Positions 7,307 to 10,888 of a stretch of DNA of 10,888 nucleotides are shown here, in pieces (the stretch's first letter is position 1; each line of letters begins with the position of its first letter). Source of the stretch: Pseudomonadota bacterium. Lineage in GTDB: Bacteria; Pseudomonadota; Gammaproteobacteria; Burkholderiales; Burkholderiaceae_C. Location of the stretch: assembly GCA_018241985.1 (NCBI GenBank), contig JAFECV010000030.1, positions 1 through 10,888 on the forward strand, in the 5' to 3' direction. The notes beneath the pieces were generated by a model, which searched no databases, was not told the DNA's origin, and saw only the letters and a list, made by a program, of their open reading frames with translations. The position numbers and the translations under genes are program-made.

Positions 7307-7487
7307 ACCCGCCTCTGCGGAAGATGCCCTTCTTGAGAAATCCGGCCAGATCGCGCGCGTCTACCGGCTGGACGCTGCGACCGGCAGCGAATGAGTAAGC
7401 GCGGCCGGTGACGGCGCCGCGCACCACGATCGGCGACGCTGGTGGCGCATGGGTCGCGACCCGCGCCTGGCTAGTTCTCAGCGCCAT
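7305..7487 (-). CDS. Small protein of 60 residues, overlapping the DUF1360-like gene
   Basis: A short gene starting with ATG at 7487, 17 bases before the end of the DUF1360-like gene, and ending in a TAA inside the ribosome site of the next gene. The product begins MALRTSQARVATHAPPASP, then IVVRGAVTGRAYSFAAGRSV, PVDARDLAGFLKKGIFRRGG. The second half resembles small proteins with a 'VRG..GR.Y.F' strand pair followed by a helix and a basic GLFRR-type end, which I have seen described only as hypothetical or phage-related; I cannot assign a function. Support comes from the tight overlap on both sides, G/C-ending codons throughout and the conserved-looking C-terminal helix. No strong Shine-Dalgarno site precedes the ATG (AGG directly abuts it), consistent with coupling to the upstream gene. 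Confidence 0.68.
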   Translation of the reverse strand: MALRTSQARVATHAPPASPIVVRGAVTGRAYSFAAGRSVQPVDARDLAGFLKKGIFRRGG

Positions 7488-7845
7488 CCTGCGTTGACCG
7501 CAACACGACATGGTTGTTGTTCTCCGGAAAACTGGGGGGCTCCATCTGCAGCGCCGCGCGGTCCGCGCCCAGCCGTTCCAGCAGGCACGCCGCCCCCGAC
7601 AGCGCAAGCCAGGCGAGCACCCACGACGGCGCCGAACGGGCGAGCACGAACGCGAACGGCACGGCAATCCACAGCGAAAGACATTGAAAGCAATCCATCA
7701 ACGCGCCGAACACGCTGGTGCCGAGCTTCGCCCGCAGGCTCAGCATCAGGTCCGCCGGGCCGTCTTCCGCGGCAATCAGGTGCGTCACGCGCCAAGTCGC
7801 CAAGGCGGCGAGCGCAAAGCCGAGTTCGGGGCGCCATGCGTTCAC
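7471..7845 (-). CDS. DUF1360-like small membrane protein
   Basis: A 124-residue protein from a GTG start. Helix 1 at about 8-20 leads to ATWRVTHLIAAEDGP (Arg19, His22, Glu27-Asp28), then LRAKLGTSVFGALMDCFQCLSLWIA with a C-x-x-C pair (Cys52, Cys55). Two further helices lie at about 56-70 and 74-92, and the tail is polar (100-124). The R..H..D..G(P) and C(F/Y)xC-L-S-x-W pattern is that of DUF1360, a family of unknown function; the Cys pair might bind metal or form a disulfide. The frame stays open far upstream, but the family N-terminus fits the GTG at 7845. The ATG just downstream (7836) is out of frame. No strong ribosome site. It follows the AraC-type gene by 155 nt and overlaps the next gene by 17 nt. 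Confidence 0.75.
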   Translation of the reverse strand: MNAWRPELGFALAALATWRVTHLIAAEDGPADLMLSLRAKLGTSVFGALMDCFQCLSLWIAVPFAFVLARSAPSWVLAWLALSGAACLLERLGADRAALQMEPPSFPENNNHVVLRSTQDGAEN

Positions 7846-8000
7846 GGTCCGTCGGGTCCCTGCCGTTCGATTTCCGCCGCGCGCCGCGGGTCGCCCGCGC
7901 GTGGCTTGGCCGCAGCATGCATCCGCGCCGGGGACTGCCGTTAGAACCGACCTGCTCTTGATTGGAACGATTCTGCGGCCCGGCTCGCGGCCACGATCTT

Positions 8001-8810
8001 CTACGGCGGCTGCGTGCGCGGCAGGCTTTGCTGCTGGAAGCGGGTCGCCGGTATGCCGACGATGCGCCGGAACATGCGGCCGAACTGCGACAGGTCGTTG
8101 AACCCGACCGCATAGGCGACCTGCGAAACCGATGCCTGCGGCTCGGTCAGGAAGTCGCGTGCCTTGTCGATGCGATAGTGCACGAGGAAGCGCCGAAACG
8201 ACGTTCCGTGCTCGCGATGAAACACGCGGCTGAACTCCGATTCCGACAGGTGACAAAGCGCCGCAATGGCCCCGATGCGGCACGGTTCGGCGTAGTGCTC
8301 GCTGATCCAGGCCACGGCGGCGGCTGTCCGTGGCGCGGCGCTCAGCGGCCTGCGCAAATGACCTGCGGGAGCGATCAGATCCCGCGGAAACGGCATCGCC
8401 GGCCATCCATGCGTTGCCGTGGTTTCGGCCGCCGTGAGCGCCACGGCCTCGATCTGGCGCGCGATCGTTTCTGCCGCGATGGGCTTCACGCGATAGTCCC
8501 AGACCCGGGAGCGGAACGCCCACATGGCGAGCGCTTCGGAATGGTATTCGGTGAACATCAGCACCGGCAGCGCCGGAAACTCGCGCCGCACCAGCGGCAC
8601 GGCCGCCAGCCGTGCGCGGTCCGGGTAGTCGTACTCGATGCAGACGAATTGCGGGCGATGGGCCGCGACGGCACGCGGAATTTCCGTAAGCTGCGTGATC
8701 CGAAGCGGCTCGCAATGCGGCCGGGCGTCCGGCAACAGACCGCGCTGCTCCGGCATGCAACGCAGATCGATCCAGACCGCGCGCCGGGCGCCCACCGCTG
8801 CACCGTCCAT
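8001..8810 (-). CDS. AraC-type regulator with degenerate receiver-like N-terminal domain
   Basis: A 269-residue DNA-binding regulator. The N-terminal half (about 10-125) has the layout of a response-regulator receiver. There is a strand with a single acidic residue (VWIDLRC, Asp15) where two are normal, then QFVCIEYDYPD (Asp61 nearest the phospho-site), LMFTEYHSEALAMWAF (Thr87) and VWDYRVKPI (Lys109). The missing acidic pair suggests phosphorylation-independent signalling or another ligand. The C-terminal half (about 163-262) is an AraC/XylS double helix-turn-helix: IGAIAALCHLSESEFSRVF, then VSQVAYAVGFNDLSQFGRMF. Start: AAGGA lies 6 nt before the ATG at 8810, whereas the longer start at 8885 has no ribosome site and adds an unstructured leader. 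No histidine kinase gene is adjacent. It heads the minus-strand module and is divergent from the TetR gene; the downstream small genes are its likely targets. Confidence 0.85.
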   Translation of the reverse strand: MDGAAVGARRAVWIDLRCMPEQRGLLPDARPHCEPLRITQLTEIPRAVAAHRPQFVCIEYDYPDRARLAAVPLVRREFPALPVLMFTEYHSEALAMWAFRSRVWDYRVKPIAAETIARQIEAVALTAAETTATHGWPAMPFPRDLIAPAGHLRRPLSAAPRTAAAVAWISEHYAEPCRIGAIAALCHLSESEFSRVFHREHGTSFRRFLVHYRIDKARDFLTEPQASVSQVAYAVGFNDLSQFGRMFRRIVGIPATRFQQQSLPRTQPP

Positions 8811-9008
8811 GCAGATTCCTTCCGCCGATGTGCCCGCTGCCCTGGGCGATGCCGGCTGATGCAGGCTCGTCGGCGGCTGACCCATTCGGAGCGGGCGGGC
8901 GAACTCGCAAATGGTAGGAAGATTCGGCGCGCGCGGTTGTATCAGCTTGCATCGGGAACGCAGGCGCGTGCCGGCGCCGTGCGGCCGAACGGCGCTTTAT
9001 TTTTACCA

Positions 9009-9022
9009 AGCAAACGCTTGCT
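9009..9022. promoter_or_regulatory. Near-perfect palindrome, likely TetR operator
   Basis: AGCAAACGCTTGCT matches its own reverse complement at 12 of 14 positions, with half-sites AGCAA and TTGCT around a central CG. It lies 31 nt upstream of the TetR ATG and its last base overlaps the -10 candidate, an arrangement typical of autorepression by TetR proteins. Palindromes of this AAGC/GCTT type are common for TetR regulators of acyl-CoA metabolism; assignment to this TetR is inference from position. Confidence 0.7.
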
Positions 9023-9028
9023 ATAAAT
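9022..9028 (+). promoter_or_regulatory. -10 element (TATAAAT) of the TetR-carboxylase operon
   Basis: TATAAAT, 25 nt before the TetR ATG, inside the perfect short inverted repeat GCTAT-AA-ATAGC (9020-9031). No consensus -35 is seen; AT-rich TTTATT/TATTTT (8996-9003) lies at roughly the right distance (18-20 nt). The predicted leader would be under 20 nt and lacks a strong Shine-Dalgarno site. Confidence 0.5.
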
Positions 9029-9053
9029 AGCACGATCTGGTACGGTCGCGTTC

Positions 9054-9773
9054 ATGGTCAGAGTCAACCGTGCGGCCGCCGCGGCCGTCGCTCCAACCGC
9101 CGAGCCTGTCGAAACTGGCGCGGCGCAAGCCGATGCAACCGCTGCGCCGGATCGTCCGGCGCGGCCGCGCGGGCGTCCGCGCAAGACGCATTCCGAGCGC
9201 GACCAGGGCAACCGGCGCCGGCTGATCGTCGAGGGCGCGGCCCGGCTGTTCCGCGCGAAGGGCTACGCGGCGGCGAGCACGCGCGACATCGCGGCCGCGG
9301 CCGGCATGCGCGGCGGCTCGCCGTTCTATCATTTCGAGAGCAAGAGCGCATTGCTGTACGAGGTGATGCGCCAGGGCATGGCGCAGGCCGCGGCGAGCCA
9401 GCGCGCGGCGCTCGAACACATGGGCATGGACGCTGCGCCGCGCGAGCGCCTGCGTGCACTGATCCGCAACCACTTCGAGGTGCTGCTCGGGGCTCACAGC
9501 GATTTCATCCCGGTGATGCTGTACGAATGGCGCTCGCTGAACGCCGCGCAGCGCCGTGGCATCGCCCGCCAGACCGACGCCTACTCCGCCGAGTGGATGC
9601 CGACGCTCGACGCGCTGCACGCAGCCGGTGCGCTGCGCGCGGACCCGCAGACGGCGCGACTGCTGATCTTCGGCGCGCTGAACTGGTCGGTTCAGTGGTA
9701 TTCGAAGCAGGGGCCGCTGGGGCTCGATGCGCTGACCGACCAGGCGCTTGCGCTGTTCGTCGGCAACAACTGA
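9054..9773 (+). CDS. TetR/AcrR family transcriptional regulator
   Basis: A 239-residue repressor-type protein. Residues 1-36 are a disordered Ala/Pro leader, followed by the basic RPRGRPRK (37-44), which contains an AT-hook-like G-R-P core. The TetR DNA-binding domain spans about 52-100: RRLIVEGAARLFRAKGYAAAS, then TRDIAAAAGM, then SPFYHFESKSALLYEVM. The C-terminal ligand-binding helices include FIPVMLYEWRSLNAAQRRGI and a final LDALTDQALALFVGNN. Adjacent to an acyl-CoA carboxylase gene, it most likely senses an acyl-CoA or related intermediate and controls its own operon through the palindrome upstream. The first ATG is used; no better internal start is seen. The carboxyltransferase gene begins 1 nt after its stop, so the two are certainly co-transcribed. 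Confidence 0.93.
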   Translation: MVRVNRAAAAAVAPTAEPVETGAAQADATAAPDRPARPRGRPRKTHSERDQGNRRRLIVEGAARLFRAKGYAAASTRDIAAAAGMRGGSPFYHFESKSALLYEVMRQGMAQAAASQRAALEHMGMDAAPRERLRALIRNHFEVLLGAHSDFIPVMLYEWRSLNAAQRRGIARQTDAYSAEWMPTLDALHAAGALRADPQTARLLIFGALNWSVQWYSKQGPLGLDALTDQALALFVGNN

Positions 9774-9774
9774 C

Positions 9775-10888
9775 ATGAGCGTGAACGCCTTCCAATCGAG
9801 CTGGAACCCCGGTTCCCCGCAGGCCCTGGAGCGCCGCGCCGCGATGCTCACGCGCATCGAGCGCATGCATGCGCTGGAACAGCGCGCCGCCGATCAATCG
9901 GCCAAGGCCGGCCCGCGCTTTGCCAAGCGCCATCAGCTGCTGCCGCGCGAGCGCATCGCACTGCTGCTCGATCGCGGCGCGCCGTGGCTGCCACTGGCCG
10001 CGCTGGCGGGCTTCCTGCAGGACGTGCCCGATGCCGAAAAGTCCGTGCCCGGCGGCGGCATCGTCGCCGGCATCGGCTTCATCGAAGGCACGCGCTGCAT
10101 GGTGGTCGCGAGCGACTCCGGCATCGACGCCGGCGCGATCCAGGCGATGGGCCTGGACAAGATCCTGCGCGTGCAGGAGATCGCCCTCGCCGAGCGCCTG
10201 CCGTTCATCCACCTGGTCGAGAGCGCGGGCGCGAACCTGATGCGCTACCGCGTCGAGGGCTTCGTGCACGGCGGCGCGCTGTTCCGCAACCTCGCGCGGC
10301 TGTCCGCCGCCGGCATTCCGGTCGTCACCGTGCAGCACGGTTCGGGCACGGCCGGCGGCGCGTACATGCCGGGGCTGTCGGACATCGTGATCATGGTCGA
10401 GGGCCGCTCGCGCGCGTTCCTTGCCGGCCCGCCGTTGCTCAAGGCGGCGACGGGCGAGGTGGCGACCGAGGAGGAACTGGGCGGCGCGCTGATGCACACG
10501 ACCGTCTCGGGGTTGGGCGAATACCTGGCGCGCGATGACCGCGAGGCGCTGGCCATTGCACGGCGCGTGGTGGCGCAATTTCAATGGCAAAAAAAGGCTG
10601 CAGCGAGCGCGGATCAATCGCTATTAGCTATCGATCTAGGAGCATTGGAGCCGCCCTGGCCGGCCGACGAACTGCTGACGCTGATGCCGGCGCACCACCG
10701 CGAGCCGGTCGACATGCGCGAGGTGGCGGCGCGGCTGCTCGATGGCGGCGAACTGCTGGAGTTCAAGCCTGGCTACGGCGCGGCCACCGTGTGTGCGCAG
10801 GGGCACATCCGCGGCCATGCGGTCGGCCTCATCACCAACAACGGCCCGATCGACATCGCCGGCGCCAACAAGGCCACGCACTTCATCC
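9775..10888 (+). CDS. Acyl-CoA carboxylase, carboxyltransferase (beta) subunit, partial
   Basis: The carboxyltransferase half of a biotin-dependent acyl-CoA carboxylase, cut by the window end after 371 codons of a usual ~530-540. It moves a carboxyl group from biotin to an acyl-CoA. The N-terminal crotonase-like domain shows HQLLPRERIALLLDRGAP (53-70), SVPGGGIVAGIG (90-101), VVASDSGIDAGAIQAMGLDK (110-129), IHLVESAGANL (145-155), HGSGTAGGAYMPGLSD (188-203) with the oxyanion-forming GTAGGAY, and FLAGPPLLKAATGEV (215-229). The second domain starts near residue 300 with PAHHREPVDMREVAARLLDGG. 'SDSGI...MGLDK' looks closer to AtuC-type (geranyl-CoA) or generic acyl-CoA carboxylases than to LiuB (methylcrotonyl-CoA, which has NDATVKGGTYYP), but the substrate is not certain. 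Between the domains, residues 268-292 are encoded by atypically AT-rich codons. It starts 1 nt after the TetR stop; the biotin-carrying alpha subunit would be expected downstream. Confidence 0.93.
   Translation, partial: MSVNAFQSSWNPGSPQALERRAAMLTRIERMHALEQRAADQSAKAGPRFAKRHQLLPRERIALLLDRGAPWLPLAALAGFLQDVPDAEKSVPGGGIVAGIGFIEGTRCMVVASDSGIDAGAIQAMGLDKILRVQEIALAERLPFIHLVESAGANLMRYRVEGFVHGGALFRNLARLSAAGIPVVTVQHGSGTAGGAYMPGLSDIVIMVEGRSRAFLAGPPLLKAATGEVATEEELGGALMHTTVSGLGEYLARDDREALAIARRVVAQFQWQKKAAASADQSLLAIDLGALEPPWPADELLTLMPAHHREPVDMREVAARLLDGGELLEFKPGYGAATVCAQGHIRGHAVGLITNNGPIDIAGANKATHFI
10576..10650. repeat. AT-rich in-frame islet in the carboxyltransferase linker, possible short repeat element
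   Basis: Codons 268-292 form a sharp AT-rich island (a run of seven A; CAA, TTA, CTA, GGA, GCA and TTG codons) in otherwise very GC-rich coding DNA. It contains GCTA-T-TAGC (10620-10628), flanked by GATCAATC and TATCGATC, so the centre is an imperfect inverted repeat. It lies exactly in the interdomain linker, where extra residues are tolerated. Part of it (GCTATTAG) recurs at 4278. A captured repeat element is inference. Confidence 0.5.

Larger units (their letters stand above)
8811..9053. other. Divergent intergenic region between the AraC-type and TetR genes
   Basis: 243 bases with no supportable coding sequence. The right end (8996-9031) is the only AT-rich part and holds the TetR operator and -10 candidate. 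The left end carries the AAGGA ribosome site of the AraC-type gene. I could not identify a convincing promoter for the AraC-type gene; the palindrome may serve both directions. Confidence 0.6.

Noticed and set aside
7885..7899. CGCGGG-TCG-CCCGCG hairpin between the AraC-type and DUF1360-like genes
   Set aside because: A 6-bp stem with no T-run; expected often by chance in DNA this GC-rich, so not called as a terminator or attenuator.
8811..8885. Longer start for the AraC-type regulator at 8885
   Set aside because: No ribosome site before that ATG and an unstructured leader; AAGGA sits at good spacing before the ATG at 8810.
7846..9033. 520-residue minus-strand frame reading into the DUF1360-like gene
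   Set aside because: Upstream of 7845 it is an out-of-frame shadow of the AraC-type gene; only the last 124 residues are supported.
9505..10617. 370-residue minus-strand open frame
   Set aside because: Antisense of the TetR and carboxyltransferase genes, which are certain.

Overview
The window is very GC-rich, uses strongly G/C-ending codons and is densely packed. Several marker families fit a betaproteobacterium of the order Burkholderiales, probably Comamonadaceae or a close relative: a GlnRS with the extended 'RRWGG...HH' N-terminus, a PXPV-repeat secreted protein, a DUF6622-like membrane protein, and short AT-rich 'GCTATTA' islets of the kind I recall from Comamonadaceae genomes. This assignment is inference from recognised families, not a database result.

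Layout from left to right. (1) 1-997, minus: 5' part of glnS, cut by the window edge, with a -10-like TAGAAT only 7 nt before its ATG. (2) 1185-1541, plus: small exported PXPV-repeat protein. (3) 1648-6223, minus: a run of six genes. In transcription order they are a DUF6622-like membrane protein, a 2TM-domain protein, a LytS/AlgZ-type sensor kinase, a sterol desaturase/fatty acid hydroxylase-family enzyme, a LytTR response regulator and a DUF924 protein. The kinase and regulator look like a cognate pair, with the membrane di-iron enzyme lying between them.

(4) 6224-6795: no intact gene; it holds a decayed minus-strand gene with at least three frame breaks. (5) 6796-8810, minus: an accessory module made of an AraC-type regulator with a degenerate receiver-like domain, a DUF1360-like small membrane protein, an overlapping 60-residue protein and a 165-residue beta-rich protein of unknown function. 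The pseudogene in (4) is probably a lost member of this module. (6) 8811-9053: AraC/TetR divergent region with a near-perfect palindrome overlapping a -10 element, a likely TetR operator. (7) 9054-10888, plus: TetR regulator and, 1 nt after its stop, an acyl-CoA carboxylase carboxyltransferase subunit that runs off the window. This looks like the start of an acyl-CoA or branched-chain catabolic operon under local TetR control.

The least ordinary parts are the AraC-DUF1360-60aa-165aa-pseudogene module, the enzyme gene inside the two-component operon, the non-canonical segment in GlnRS, and the AT-rich codon patches (kinase 3' end and carboxyltransferase linker). I saw no tRNA, rRNA, CRISPR array, transposase or integrase.
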